Positions 31,828-41,962 of a stretch of DNA of 64,000 nucleotides are shown piece by piece. Origin of the DNA: Candida dubliniensis CD36 (taxonomy: Eukaryota; Ascomycota; Pichiomycetes; Serinales; Debaryomycetaceae); assembly GCF_000026945.1 (NCBI RefSeq), contig NC_012864.1, positions 496,001-560,000 on the forward strand. Reading direction: 5' to 3'. Position 1 is the first letter of the stretch; every line of letters starts with the position of its first letter. The notes below the pieces were generated by a model that ran no database searches, was not told the DNA's origin, and worked only from the letters and a program-made list of their open reading frames with translations. A program made the position numbers and the translations under genes.

Positions 31828-33237
31828 TTATTTATTAGACGTCCAAAATTTGATTTGTTTGGCAATGGCATATTTGATGGAATTAAATAATCCGGCCGAT
31901 AACAATCCTCTAATTGCCTGTTTTATTGAACTAATAATTATTGTACGACTAATTATTTTGGTTAAATTCTGCAGCAACTGATCATCAATAACAATTTCCT
32001 TGATTGATTTTTCATAATATCTTCCATACAATTGTTGACGGAATTTCAAAGGCAACCCTGTGATCAACTTGATTCTATTATTAACATTCAAATTTGGTTT
32101 AAAGGTTCGATTGATTGGATCATTATCGACAATGATCAAAAAGTTCTTATGAATAAAATACTGCAATATTGGTTCATACAATTTTTTAAAATGATGGAAT
32201 TGTTTAGCAACAATATTTTTCAGCTTATTCGGATTTTCTCCTCCAATATACATTCTGAAATCTCCTAAATACGACAATTTAGTGATTTCTTCATACAATT
32301 GTCGTTCATCAAAAGTTGCTTGTCGAGAATTCCCTTCACCATCAATCAAAAATATCGCTATGGTCATGGCATTTTTCAAATTATATTGATTCAAAAACTT
32401 GACTCGAGGATCATTGGCAGTAATAAAATTAACTGGTTTTTGTAATCGGCCAGCAAAATATAACGAATGCCATTCGCTAAGATCCATTAATGCTGATTTA
32501 CTAGAAATAACTCCGTATTTGACCAATTTTTCATTGATCTTGATAAATGGATTGAAATACATCCCATTAACTCCTTGAATTTTATTGATTAATCGTAACG
32601 ATTTAACCGAATAATGATCCCGGTTTTGTTTTAAATTTTCTTCATGGAATTTCCGACAATCTTTAACTAAAAACATAAAATCTAATTGTTTTGAATTTTT
32701 GTTGGTATTATTTGTAGTTGATTTATCTGTGTCATATCCATCTTGAGGTAGAATCCCTGACCCGTATCCAATAGACACATCAATAGGCGCATCAAAAGAA
32801 TTGACAATCTCCTGTAATTGATCTTGTTGTATCGGTGCTTCTTTATCCTCCTCTAATAACACTGTTTGATTATCAGCACGGAAGCCAACAGGAATAATCA
32901 ACTTATCAAACCCCTTGGCCCCTTGACTGATGATCGGTTGATAGTATTTATCGGAATAAGGTGTGGCCAGATGAATAATTGGTTTAGTTGTACTGGTCGT
33001 CGTCGTTGCAGATACATTAAAATTATCATCTGATCCGTTGTATCGATGTGGATCTTCATAGTAGAGAAAACCCGATGACCTTAATGATGACAGTGATGCT
33101 TTTGATGGATTTGCTTGAGATAAAGATGAACCAGCTGAGTGTAGCCATTTGACCAGCACCACTGAATTGAATGAATATTTGGTATTATGACAGACTCTTC
33201 TATATCGAAACACTTGGACATAACATTTTGTAATCAT
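31828..33237 (-). CDS. TAM41: Tam41, mitochondrial CDP-diacylglycerol synthase
   Basis: A 469-residue protein with a basic, hydroxylated N terminus (MITKCYVQVFRYRRVCHNTK) typical of mitochondrial import. The core has the nucleotidyltransferase motif GYGSGILPQDGYD (near residue 155) and family blocks NGMYFNPFIKINEKLVKYGV, LYFAGRLQKPVNF and LGDFRMYIGGENPNKLKNIV. It ends in the Tam41-type SIKQAIRGLLSAGLFNSIKY tail. Tam41 makes CDP-diacylglycerol at the matrix face of the inner membrane, the first step toward cardiolipin. The frame opens at 33267 with TTG; the ATG at 33237 is used. A serine/threonine-rich insert makes it longer than the S. cerevisiae protein (385). Confidence 0.9.
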   Translation of the reverse strand: MITKCYVQVFRYRRVCHNTKYSFNSVVLVKWLHSAGSSLSQANPSKASLSSLRSSGFLYYEDPHRYNGSDDNFNVSATTTTSTTKPIIHLATPYSDKYYQPIISQGAKGFDKLIIPVGFRADNQTVLLEEDKEAPIQQDQLQEIVNSFDAPIDVSIGYGSGILPQDGYDTDKSTTNNTNKNSKQLDFMFLVKDCRKFHEENLKQNRDHYSVKSLRLINKIQGVNGMYFNPFIKINEKLVKYGVISSKSALMDLSEWHSLYFAGRLQKPVNFITANDPRVKFLNQYNLKNAMTIAIFLIDGEGNSRQATFDERQLYEEITKLSYLGDFRMYIGGENPNKLKNIVAKQFHHFKKLYEPILQYFIHKNFLIIVDNDPINRTFKPNLNVNNRIKLITGLPLKFRQQLYGRYYEKSIKEIVIDDQLLQNLTKIISRTIIISSIKQAIRGLLSAGLFNSIKYAIAKQIKFWTSNK

Positions 33238-33477
33238 GGTTTGAAACAAGGAAAAACTAAAACTCAACTGGTGTGAAGATTTTTTGTCTATATTTGTTTA
33301 TAACTTTTCTTTTTGTCTCGTAATTGGAGAATACTATGATTGTACGTGTATAAAGTCTTTTTTCTGTCTCGTTTCAAATTATTGGGTGGTACAAATTTTC
33401 TTGTTACTGCATATAAAAGACACGAACTTATGTTAAGACATTACTGTACACATATCCTAATTAGGATGTCTAGGTTC

Positions 33478-33525
33478 TGACTCACCCAACGTTCCCACAA
33501 GGTTGTCCTATTCAGGCCTTATAAA
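33478..33525 (+). promoter_or_regulatory. Gcn4 site and TATA box of THR4
   Basis: TGACTCA, the perfect Gcn4 consensus, lies at 33478-33484, and TATAAA at 33520-33525, about 95 bases before the THR4 ATG. This fits general amino-acid control of threonine synthesis. The site lies in the region shared with divergently transcribed TAM41. Confidence 0.7.
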
Positions 33526-33613
33526 TTTTTTTTTTTTTTTCAACATCCCTATCCTACTCTTTCTTGTTTTTTCTGAACAACTAAACGTGAAGCTCATTAT
33601 TACATAATTAGAG

Positions 33614-35146
33614 ATGCCTTCTTCATCACAAGTTTATAGATCTACTAGATCTAACCAACCAGAAGAGTTATCATTTGAAGATGTTGTTATGACGGGGTTA
33701 GCCCCCGATGGTGGATTGTATTTACCATCCTCTATCCCTCAATTACCTAATGACTTTTTAACTAAATGGTCAGACTTGTCATTTAATGAATTAGCTTTTG
33801 AAATATTAAGATTATATATCAATGAGAATGAAATCCCTAATGCAGATTTAAAAGATTTGATTGCTAGATCATATTCAACATTCAGATCATCAGAAGTGAC
33901 TCCTTTGAAAAAACTCAATGACAATTTATACATTTTAGAATTATTTCATGGTCCTACCTATGCATTCAAAGATGTTGCTTTACAATTTGTTGGTAACCTT
34001 TTCGAATATTTCTTAACCAGAAGAAATGCGCAAAAAGATTTGACTAAACAACCAAAAGATATCATCACCGTTGTTGGTGCCACTTCTGGTGACACAGGAT
34101 CAGCTGCCATTTATGGATTACGTGGTAAGAAAGATGTCTCTGTATTTATATTGTATCCTACTGGAAGAATTAGCCCTATACAAGAAGAGCAAATGACAAC
34201 TGTTGAAGATGGTAATGTCCATACCTTATCAGTCAATGGTACATTTGATGATTGTCAAGATATTGTCAAACAAATATTTGGTGATAAAGAATTTAATGAT
34301 AAGTATCATGTTGGGGCCGTCAACTCTATCAATTGGGCAAGAATCTTAGCGCAACAAACATACTATTTCTATTCTTATTTCCAATTACAAAAACAAGCTA
34401 AAACCACTAATAAGGTTAGATTTGTTGTTCCTTCAGGTAATTTTGGAGACATTTTGGCTGGTTATTATGCTTACAGAATGGGATTACCAGTTGACAAATT
34501 GATTATTGCCACTAACGAAAATGACATCTTGGACAGATTTATAAAATCAGGAGAATATGCCAAAGAGCAAGAAGTTGGTGTTAAGGCAACTTATTCCCCA
34601 GCAATGGATATTTTGATCTCATCGAATTTTGAAAGATTGTTATGGTACTTGATCAGAGACAATGTTCCTGAAGTCAACAAGAGTGATGAAAAAGCAGGTC
34701 AATTGTTGAACGATTGGATGAAACAATTGAAAGAACAAGGCAAATTTAAAGTCCCAGCTGAGGTCATTGATGCTGCAAGACAAGTTTTCGATTCACAAAG
34801 AGTTGATAATGATACCACGGTGCAAACCATCAAACAGGTATATGACCAATCTGGTGATAAATATGTCATTGATCCTCATACTTCTGTTGGAGTCACTACT
34901 TCTTATTCATTTATTGCTAAAGATACAGAGCCAACCCAATACATTTCTCTTTCCACGGCTCATCCAGCAAAATTCTCCGAAGTTGTCAATAAAGCCCTTG
35001 ATTCCTTTGATGGTTATTCGTTTGACAAAGATGTTTTGCCAGCAGAATTGAAAGCCTTGAGCAGTAAAGAGAAGAGAATTAAATTGATTGACGAAGCTAG
35101 TGTTGAAAAAGTCAAACAAGCTATTAAAGACGAATTGAAGTTTTAG
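33614..35146 (+). CDS. THR4: Threonine synthase
   Basis: A 510-residue fungal-type threonine synthase. The PLP lysine is K119 in GPTYAFKDVALQF. Other family blocks are TVVGATSGDTGSAAIYGLRG, the glycine/serine loop RFVVPSGNFGDILAGYYAYR and the C-terminal STAHPAKFSEVV. It converts O-phosphohomoserine to threonine in the cytosol. Length matches S. cerevisiae Thr4 (514). A perfect Gcn4 site lies 130 bases upstream. Its convergent neighbour CTR86 also neighbours THR4 on S. cerevisiae chromosome III, an old linkage. Confidence 0.96.
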   Translation: MPSSSQVYRSTRSNQPEELSFEDVVMTGLAPDGGLYLPSSIPQLPNDFLTKWSDLSFNELAFEILRLYINENEIPNADLKDLIARSYSTFRSSEVTPLKKLNDNLYILELFHGPTYAFKDVALQFVGNLFEYFLTRRNAQKDLTKQPKDIITVVGATSGDTGSAAIYGLRGKKDVSVFILYPTGRISPIQEEQMTTVEDGNVHTLSVNGTFDDCQDIVKQIFGDKEFNDKYHVGAVNSINWARILAQQTYYFYSYFQLQKQAKTTNKVRFVVPSGNFGDILAGYYAYRMGLPVDKLIIATNENDILDRFIKSGEYAKEQEVGVKATYSPAMDILISSNFERLLWYLIRDNVPEVNKSDEKAGQLLNDWMKQLKEQGKFKVPAEVIDAARQVFDSQRVDNDTTVQTIKQVYDQSGDKYVIDPHTSVGVTTSYSFIAKDTEPTQYISLSTAHPAKFSEVVNKALDSFDGYSFDKDVLPAELKALSSKEKRIKLIDEASVEKVKQAIKDELKF

Positions 35147-35197
35147 AGTTGTTTCCATACCTATAGTGTAAATAAACGTTTTTCCCTTTTTTTTTTT

Positions 35198-36592
35198 TTA
35201 TTGTTTTCTTTTCACTTCTACTTTACCATCTATAACTTCAACTTGGTAACCTACTTCCAGTAACACTTGATCATCAACAACTTTTTTGGCTTCCAAGTCA
35301 GCGACAAATTGTTGGTTTTTGGGGTTTTTCTGTAATAAGTATTTTAAACATACAATTGCTTGTTCTTTTATAAAGGGATTATTATTATCTATGATACAGT
35401 TAGATAACACTAACAGTAGACCACCCAATTCTCGTATTTTCTCTTGAAATTGAAACGAATCATAACTAAGGTACGATAATATGGTGATTATATTGGTTTT
35501 CACAGAGGAATATCTCCCCAATTCTTCAATTTGCTTATTCTTTATTGTTATCGGTTCAATATTTTCGTGAATCCACTTAAAAACAAATATCAATTGCGGT
35601 AATAAATCCTGATAATGCTCAAAGTATTGTTTAGTAGCATTAAATTGACTCAATTCAGCAAGAATAGAAATAATGGTCAGGAGATCATCCTCGACATAAT
35701 TAAGATTATCCTCTCCATTGGTAGTAGTGTTGCCCTTGTTGCTGTTGAGTAATGGAGCATATTTCATGAATAATGAACCATTCCAAGATAATAATGCTAT
35801 CAATTCATAATTATTCCAATCAGTTTTAGTTTGCACAACTATAGAGGTCAAAGAAAGCCACTTCGTAATAGTTTCTTCTTCATCTTGTTGTTCAATCCAT
35901 TTTTGAAAACTCTCATGGGTGATAATATCATAAAGAAGGTGAACAAACATTTTATAATCATGACCGATATTATTAGTATCAGTAAAATCAATCATTTTAA
36001 ATATTTCATAAACGGCATTCATAACATGATTTGTTTCAAAAATTTTCAATAAATGGAGTAAATTTTCATTAGTTATATGTGGATCTTGGGTATTGAATTG
36101 ACGGAATAAGAAATGAATAACTGGCAGCATCACCGCCATCAACGAATTGCTCCATTTATATTTACATTCCCATTGACCAAACAATTCATTTACTATTGCT
36201 ATAAATTCGTTTCTCTGGAAATTGGTTAGTATTTGCCAATAAGCTTCAAGTATTTTGTCTGTCCATTCATTCGTCTGATGTAACTTTAAGAACTTCTCAA
36301 AACTGACAACCACTTTGGGAAATAAATCAATATCCAAGGCTGGCGCAAAATTTCTAACTAAAATAAGTAGTCCACGATATAGCCTCAAGGTCTTAATCTG
36401 GTTGAAATCGTTAGGAGTATAATCCAAAATCTGGGTGATCCGTTCTTCTGGAGCAGGCTTGTTATTGTTGTTAGCAGACTGTTTAATTAAAAAAGACAAT
36501 TGATTTAACAACAAATCAAATTCAGAATAATCAGAATTCTCAAGTGCATGCAAGGTTCTGTTGATTATTGTGTCGATAGCTATATCTGTCAT
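35198..36592 (-). CDS. CTR86: Ctr86/Ataxin-10 domain armadillo-like protein
   Basis: A 464-residue helical-repeat protein. Its C-terminal part (SSVKTNIITILSYLSYDSFQ ... ELGGLLLVLSNCIIDNNNPF, then IKEQAIVCLKYLL) is the Ataxin-10 domain. The N-terminal half carries degenerate armadillo-type helices. S. cerevisiae Ctr86 (563) is essential and of unclear function; the name comes from a screen and does not prove copper transport. The gene lies tail-to-tail with THR4 about 50 bases away, the same neighbour as in S. cerevisiae, which supports the call. Confidence 0.85.
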   Translation of the reverse strand: MTDIAIDTIINRTLHALENSDYSEFDLLLNQLSFLIKQSANNNNKPAPEERITQILDYTPNDFNQIKTLRLYRGLLILVRNFAPALDIDLFPKVVVSFEKFLKLHQTNEWTDKILEAYWQILTNFQRNEFIAIVNELFGQWECKYKWSNSLMAVMLPVIHFLFRQFNTQDPHITNENLLHLLKIFETNHVMNAVYEIFKMIDFTDTNNIGHDYKMFVHLLYDIITHESFQKWIEQQDEEETITKWLSLTSIVVQTKTDWNNYELIALLSWNGSLFMKYAPLLNSNKGNTTTNGEDNLNYVEDDLLTIISILAELSQFNATKQYFEHYQDLLPQLIFVFKWIHENIEPITIKNKQIEELGRYSSVKTNIITILSYLSYDSFQFQEKIRELGGLLLVLSNCIIDNNNPFIKEQAIVCLKYLLQKNPKNQQFVADLEAKKVVDDQVLLEVGYQVEVIDGKVEVKRKQ

Positions 36593-38403
36593 TAGTTAGT
36601 TCTTGATTGAGGTGAATTCAGTGTAAGTGACTTTAATTTTAGGTTTTTTTTTTTTGTCTTGCGATGCGGTCTCAGAAACGAGTTTCATTGTGTTGCGTAG
36701 CACAATTTTGGCCACCAGAAATATCACCAAATATCAATGAGTTGGAGCCAGAGAATGCTCTCAATTGATAGGTATACCAAAATAAGGTTCACCAGCTACC
36801 AATTTTATATACTAGTGATATGCAAGCTGATATGCCATGCTATTTTAAAGCAAATGTATCAAATTCTCAATTGATTTTTTGTCAAATCTCAATGTCTGAG
36901 CCAACTGGAATATCAATTGGATGTCACGTTCATGGACCGAGGTGTACGCTAAGAGATGCTACCACACCTTAGCCCCTAATTAAAACTCAAAATTCGTGTA
37001 AGAAAACAAAGTGTTCATTGTTTTATGGTTTTTTCTAGACAAATTAATTTGAAATACCCACTTCTTACATTTGATAATTCACAAAACTTAAATAAAACAG
37101 TAGCCACAGGTGCACCGTATCTGCAATGTACAAAGCATATCAATACACAAGATTTACATGATTTAACTTGAAAATTGAAAGAACTATAATGTAAGAAATG
37201 AGAGTTATCCAACCCAATCTCTCTACTGCTACCACCAACAACAACAACAACAACTAAAACAAACATTCCATGCATCCATTCGAGGCGGGTATCCAGGCGG
37301 CTATATAAGTAGGGCGTGTACGTTATTATTTCAACTTTTGGTTTCTGTGAAATTCTCCATTTTCTGTTCTGTTACAATTCGTTCTGTTGCATGCTTCTAG
37401 AAACAATTATATACAGGAAGAAAATTAATATTGCATTATTATTCCAACTTTTCCTTCCAACAATCAATCCACTTTTTCTAAATTTCCCTTCCCCCTTTCT
37501 TTCTTTCTTCTTTATTATTTTCTTTGTTTTTCATTTGAAACTGGCTATTTAATTTCTTGTTCTTAATTACTTTATCATTGTTTTTTTTTCAAGACATCCT
37601 ATTTAATCAATACTAAGCATACCCCTACCATTGGAATATATTTTCACACTACCCCCTCCATTTTTTTTTATATTCCTCCTTATCCTCAAATTATATACAT
37701 TTGAATCATCGCTATTGTTTATCCAACAATAATCAGAAGAGAAATTTCAGTATTGATTTAAGGTATTCTATTTGATTGAATTAATACCAAACATCCAATC
37801 TCTCTCTTTTTCAAGTGAAGGGTTATTGCAAAAGTCTGGTTAACTTAGATTAGCACTATTTTTAAAATTCAAAGTTCATCCATCAGATCAAATCTACTGT
37901 TTAAGGTTAAAGTTTGTCGTTGAATTGAGTACTCCCATTAGCACAGCCGGTTTAACTTTTCCAGGTCCCTTAATTATTTTATTGGTACAAAGAACTGATT
38001 ACTTAACAACAATTGAATTTGACTAATACAAATTTTACAAAAGATTAACAGTTCAGTTTCAATCATCTTTGTTCTTGTTCTTTGTTGAGAGTGGACAGAT
38101 AGTCTAGCAGGTCAAGTAGAAATAATTGTACAGTCAAGTTCTATTTCCGAGGGATCATTGTGACACGACACACGACGCACCCGCACCCGACACCCCTAAC
38201 AAAAAAAAAAAACGAAAACGGTCACAATCTAGAATTGCTTCCATTTCTTTTTCTTTTGGTTCCAACTAAAGAAAAAAGAAACACAAGCGAAATAACAAAT
38301 CAAATAATAAAATAAACTCACTCCGGAAAAAAGAAAAACGAGTAATTATTTTAAGAATTTTATATCCCCCCCTCCACACAAACACCACAATTACAATAGT
38401 AAA
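36593..38403. other. 1.8 kb divergent intergenic region, CTR86 and PDE1
   Basis: AT-rich with pyrimidine-rich stretches near 37480-37700. A TTAAAGTTT (Wor1-type core) occurs at 37917-37925, one copy only. The 5' end of PDE1 has purine-rich tracts. No tRNA or small conserved protein was seen. Confidence 0.4.
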
Positions 38404-39681
38404 ATGTCATTTGAAATCACAATTCTTGGGTCATCAGGGGGTCCATTAGAAGGAAGCACTTGTTCAATACTATTAAAGCCGGCAAACATCTCTTATCATG
38501 ACATCATCAATGATAATCTACCTGATCAATTATTATGCATCGATGCTGGATCAGGTATGGGTAAACTAACCGAGATTATTCATCAAGAAACTACAACTAA
38601 AACTTCATATTGCAATTTTCTTCAATATTATCCCGATTGTGAGACAGTATCCTACTATTATCATCCTGATATAGCCATAACCACCCCATTTTCCAATTTT
38701 CAACCAGGTAGACCGATTCTACATACCCAAAAGGTTTTCAATAATTTACAAAACTACCTTATTTCCCATTCCCATCTAGATCATGTTTGTTCAGTAGTGA
38801 TAAATTCTGCGGGATTTAATAAAAATGTACTGAATAAAACTTTATATGGATCTCATTACACGATCAACTCGATGCAGAAGCATTTGTTCAATGGGAAAAT
38901 TTGGCCCAATATGCCTAGTTTCAAAATAGTCAACTTGAACTATTTGGAAAGCAACAGAAGTGAAAGAATAGGGATATATACAGTAAGAATGTTTGATTTG
39001 AGTCATGGCGAGTTCAACAAATTGACTGAAGAAAAAGAAGAAGCACAACATCATATTAATAGCAACAGTAATAACATCTGGAAGAAGCGTTATGACCGCA
39101 GGCGATCTTCTATTACCACCATCCCTGAAAACACCAGTGGTTTGATTATAAAGAATTCCGAGGCCTTGAACCATCATTATTTATCATCAGCATTTTTGAT
39201 TACACTAGACGTGCCAGAACTGACCATCACAAAAGAAAACCCGCCCAGTATATTAATATTTGGAGATTTTGAAAGTGATTTAACCAGTAAATTGTCCCGT
39301 AACTTATTTATTTGGAAAAACATAGCACCACTAATATTGAGAAACCAGATGAAAGCAATCGTACTAGAGTGTTCGAATTGTATAGAGATTGACGCCAATG
39401 AACTTTATGGCCATTTAACACCAAAATTATTGATTTATGAATTGAAGCAATTGGCTCATGAATGTAAACAATTAGACACCACCACCAATATTGAACAACC
39501 ATTATTAGGGTTAAATATAATTGTCAACCACGTCAAAGAACCCATTACCGATCCAAATGAAGAAAGCCAATTGCACGATCCAAGAAAAAGGATTTTAACT
39601 GAGTTGAATAAATTAAATGCAGTAGAAAAATTGGGGTGTAATATCTCAATTGCTCTTAGTGGCACCTCAATTATGGTATAA
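38404..39681 (+). CDS. PDE1: Low-affinity cAMP phosphodiesterase (class II)
   Basis: A 425-residue class II phosphodiesterase of the metallo-beta-lactamase fold. The metal motif HSHLDH is at residues 122-127 (LISHSHLDHVCSVVINSAGF). Supporting blocks are MSFEITILGSSGGPLEGSTC, LLCIDAGSGMG, ILIFGDFESDLTSKLSRNLF, VLECSN and LYGHLTPKLL. It hydrolyses cAMP and so damps Ras/PKA signalling, which controls filamentation and metabolism in Candida. Length is close to S. cerevisiae Pde1 (369) plus inserts. It converges on RET2. Confidence 0.93.
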   Translation: MSFEITILGSSGGPLEGSTCSILLKPANISYHDIINDNLPDQLLCIDAGSGMGKLTEIIHQETTTKTSYCNFLQYYPDCETVSYYYHPDIAITTPFSNFQPGRPILHTQKVFNNLQNYLISHSHLDHVCSVVINSAGFNKNVLNKTLYGSHYTINSMQKHLFNGKIWPNMPSFKIVNLNYLESNRSERIGIYTVRMFDLSHGEFNKLTEEKEEAQHHINSNSNNIWKKRYDRRRSSITTIPENTSGLIIKNSEALNHHYLSSAFLITLDVPELTITKENPPSILIFGDFESDLTSKLSRNLFIWKNIAPLILRNQMKAIVLECSNCIEIDANELYGHLTPKLLIYELKQLAHECKQLDTTTNIEQPLLGLNIIVNHVKEPITDPNEESQLHDPRKRILTELNKLNAVEKLGCNISIALSGTSIMV

Positions 39682-39893
39682 CTTATTAAAAGAAACGACA
39701 ATCGAAATACTCAAAGAAGCAATAATATTTATTAAATATTTCTTCTTTATTTTTTTTTTTTTTTTTTCAATTCTTGCAGATTTATATTTAAATATACAAT
39801 TTTATACAAACACCTGGTTAATTCTGTTTGTTTTTATTCAGCCCCCCCTCCCCTGCTCGATATTGTTTCTCATCTGCTCTTCCTCCTATTCAT

Positions 39894-41606
39894 CTATTGG
39901 ATAACATAGTTTTCAAAAGATATATTAGAATGCAAATCAAAGGGCAATGATTCTTCATCTTCATTATTTGAAACAACATCAGTTATAGATACACCACCCA
40001 ATGAAATATCACTCTCAACCACTTCTTGGTTAAGAATATCAACTTGCACTTGCATTGGAAATAAGGAATCCTCATCAACAACGGGAACAGTAAATTCAAA
40101 TGATCCTTGTGGATCGTCAATGGCAATTGTTCCTATATTGAATACAACACCTTGACCATCGTACAATTCATATGAAACAGTATCATTACCACCATCTTGT
40201 AATTGAACATTATCAGTCAACACTGGAACCAAAATCTTCAAATTCTCCACGTTTGGATGGTTTGGATGGTTTTCCACAAACTCATTAGTCAATTCATACT
40301 CCACTGTGACCTGTGCTTGTCCCTCTTCATTAACGCTCACCCAAATGGTAAAGACAATAGGAACCAACAGAGTATCATCTTGTTTACCAACACTTCTCCA
40401 TCTCAACACCCCTAATGGTTGATCGTTAGAGGGGAATGTTTTTGATTTATCTTTGACACTAATATGACTATCCAGTTGAAATAAGTTACGATCGACATTA
40501 GGGTGGGTTTTAAATTGTTTTTTATCACCAGCGATCTTTAACAATATTTTAGCATTAGCTAATTCAGTTTGGTTTATTCTTAATTGCAAATCGCCTTTGA
40601 CCTCAGATGATGAAATTGACCCATCTCGAGAAAGCTGAGCACTAACTTTTTCATTGACTGTGATCAAGATACCATTGTTTGGAACACGTGTAGCAGCATT
40701 GGATGGTGCAGGTGATCCAGTTCTAGACACAGACCCAGACTTTACTCCACTACCAGCACCAGCAGAAGTTTGAGGTGATTCTACGGCTGTCCTGTGAGCA
40801 AACACTGGTTGACTAGTGGCAAGTAATGGTTCATGGGCACCGTTCCCTGATGGCAAGGTTCTACCAGCAGTCTTTTTACCTCCCAATTGTAATCCACCGC
40901 CTCTTGGTTTGGATAACAAAGAGTGACTAGACGAGTTGGTGGTATTGGATCCGGCACTATGAGTGGTCTCAACAACTGGGGTAGGTTGATAAGTTGGCTG
41001 ATGATTGTTTTGATAACTATCATAACCGAATGACGAGGCCCCAACTCCGGCACTGGCACCCAGGTGTAATTGATCCATGGTCTTTCGAGCCATTTCTTTT
41101 CTTTGTATTTCCTTGGCTCTTCTCTTTCTTTCTTCTGTGGCTTCCAATTCTTTGTTACGTTCGATGATTTCTTGAATCTTTTCTTCATGAGAATCCATTT
41201 CCAAAAATGTTTGAACTTGAGTCAATGTCAAGTTTTCTTTGTATCCCAAACTAAGAACTTCATCAAATGCATCAATGATTTCAAACGATGACTCGAAAAT
41301 TTCTCTTTCATCAATGTTTCTCAACAAATTGCTCACCGTGGACGCAAAAAGATGCAATGTATCAATGTCTTGTAAAATATTTGATGTTTTATTGGTAATC
41401 AACACAATATAGAATTCCTCCAAAGGTTGATACACATATCTGACATTCTCGTCTTCAACACTAGTATGTTGTCCCGACGAATTTGAAATTAAACTTGGGA
41501 AATTGGCCAACAACGCAGTGATTCTGTCTCTTGAAATATCTCTAAATTGTCTAGATAAAAGAGCTTTACCACCACGAGTACATATAGACGCAGATAAAAC
41601 AACCAT
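39894..41606 (-). CDS. RET2: Coatomer delta subunit (delta-COP)
   Basis: A 570-residue protein with an N-terminal longin/adaptin-small-chain domain (MVVLSASICTRGGKALLSRQ ... YVYQPLEEFYIVLITNKTSN) and a lysine/arginine-rich helix (ERKRRAKEIQRKEMARKTM). A flexible linker carries serine/glycine runs. The C-terminal mu-homology domain runs from about residue 310 (ILITVNEKVSAQLSRDG). Delta-COP is part of the COPI coat that retrieves proteins from Golgi to ER. The frame opens at 41657 with TTG; the ATG at 41606 matches the family start. Length is near S. cerevisiae Ret2 (546). Confidence 0.95.
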   Translation of the reverse strand: MVVLSASICTRGGKALLSRQFRDISRDRITALLANFPSLISNSSGQHTSVEDENVRYVYQPLEEFYIVLITNKTSNILQDIDTLHLFASTVSNLLRNIDEREIFESSFEIIDAFDEVLSLGYKENLTLTQVQTFLEMDSHEEKIQEIIERNKELEATEERKRRAKEIQRKEMARKTMDQLHLGASAGVGASSFGYDSYQNNHQPTYQPTPVVETTHSAGSNTTNSSSHSLLSKPRGGGLQLGGKKTAGRTLPSGNGAHEPLLATSQPVFAHRTAVESPQTSAGAGSGVKSGSVSRTGSPAPSNAATRVPNNGILITVNEKVSAQLSRDGSISSSEVKGDLQLRINQTELANAKILLKIAGDKKQFKTHPNVDRNLFQLDSHISVKDKSKTFPSNDQPLGVLRWRSVGKQDDTLLVPIVFTIWVSVNEEGQAQVTVEYELTNEFVENHPNHPNVENLKILVPVLTDNVQLQDGGNDTVSYELYDGQGVVFNIGTIAIDDPQGSFEFTVPVVDEDSLFPMQVQVDILNQEVVESDISLGGVSITDVVSNNEDEESLPFDLHSNISFENYVIQ

Positions 41607-41962
41607 AGTAGATATCAAAAAATAACAACAATAATAAAAACTAACAGCACCAATCAATTGCTTAAGCCTTTGGATATGCTTACTATGATTTTACTTGGGA
41701 GTTGTGTTGTGTTGATCTAAATGGAAAAAAAAAAAAAAAAAAAAAAATAAAATCCAAGTCCAACAACAACGCTTGACAAAAGAGAGAGAGAGAGAAGAAA
41801 AAAAATACTTCGTGTCAACAATTAACTGCTATACAAAAAGTCGTGTTGCAACCAAATACAGTATATATTAGTAAAGTTGCTGGGAGAGAATACTTTCTAG
41901 TTGGTACTACACAGTTTGTTAAGTTAGTATGCAAATGACATGAAGTATTCCGATATGAGTCC
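41607..41962. other. RET2 5' region with an A tract
   Basis: About 350 bases with an unbroken A tract of about 22 near 41726-41748 and a GA-dinucleotide run near 41781-41796. No gene was seen. Confidence 0.4.
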
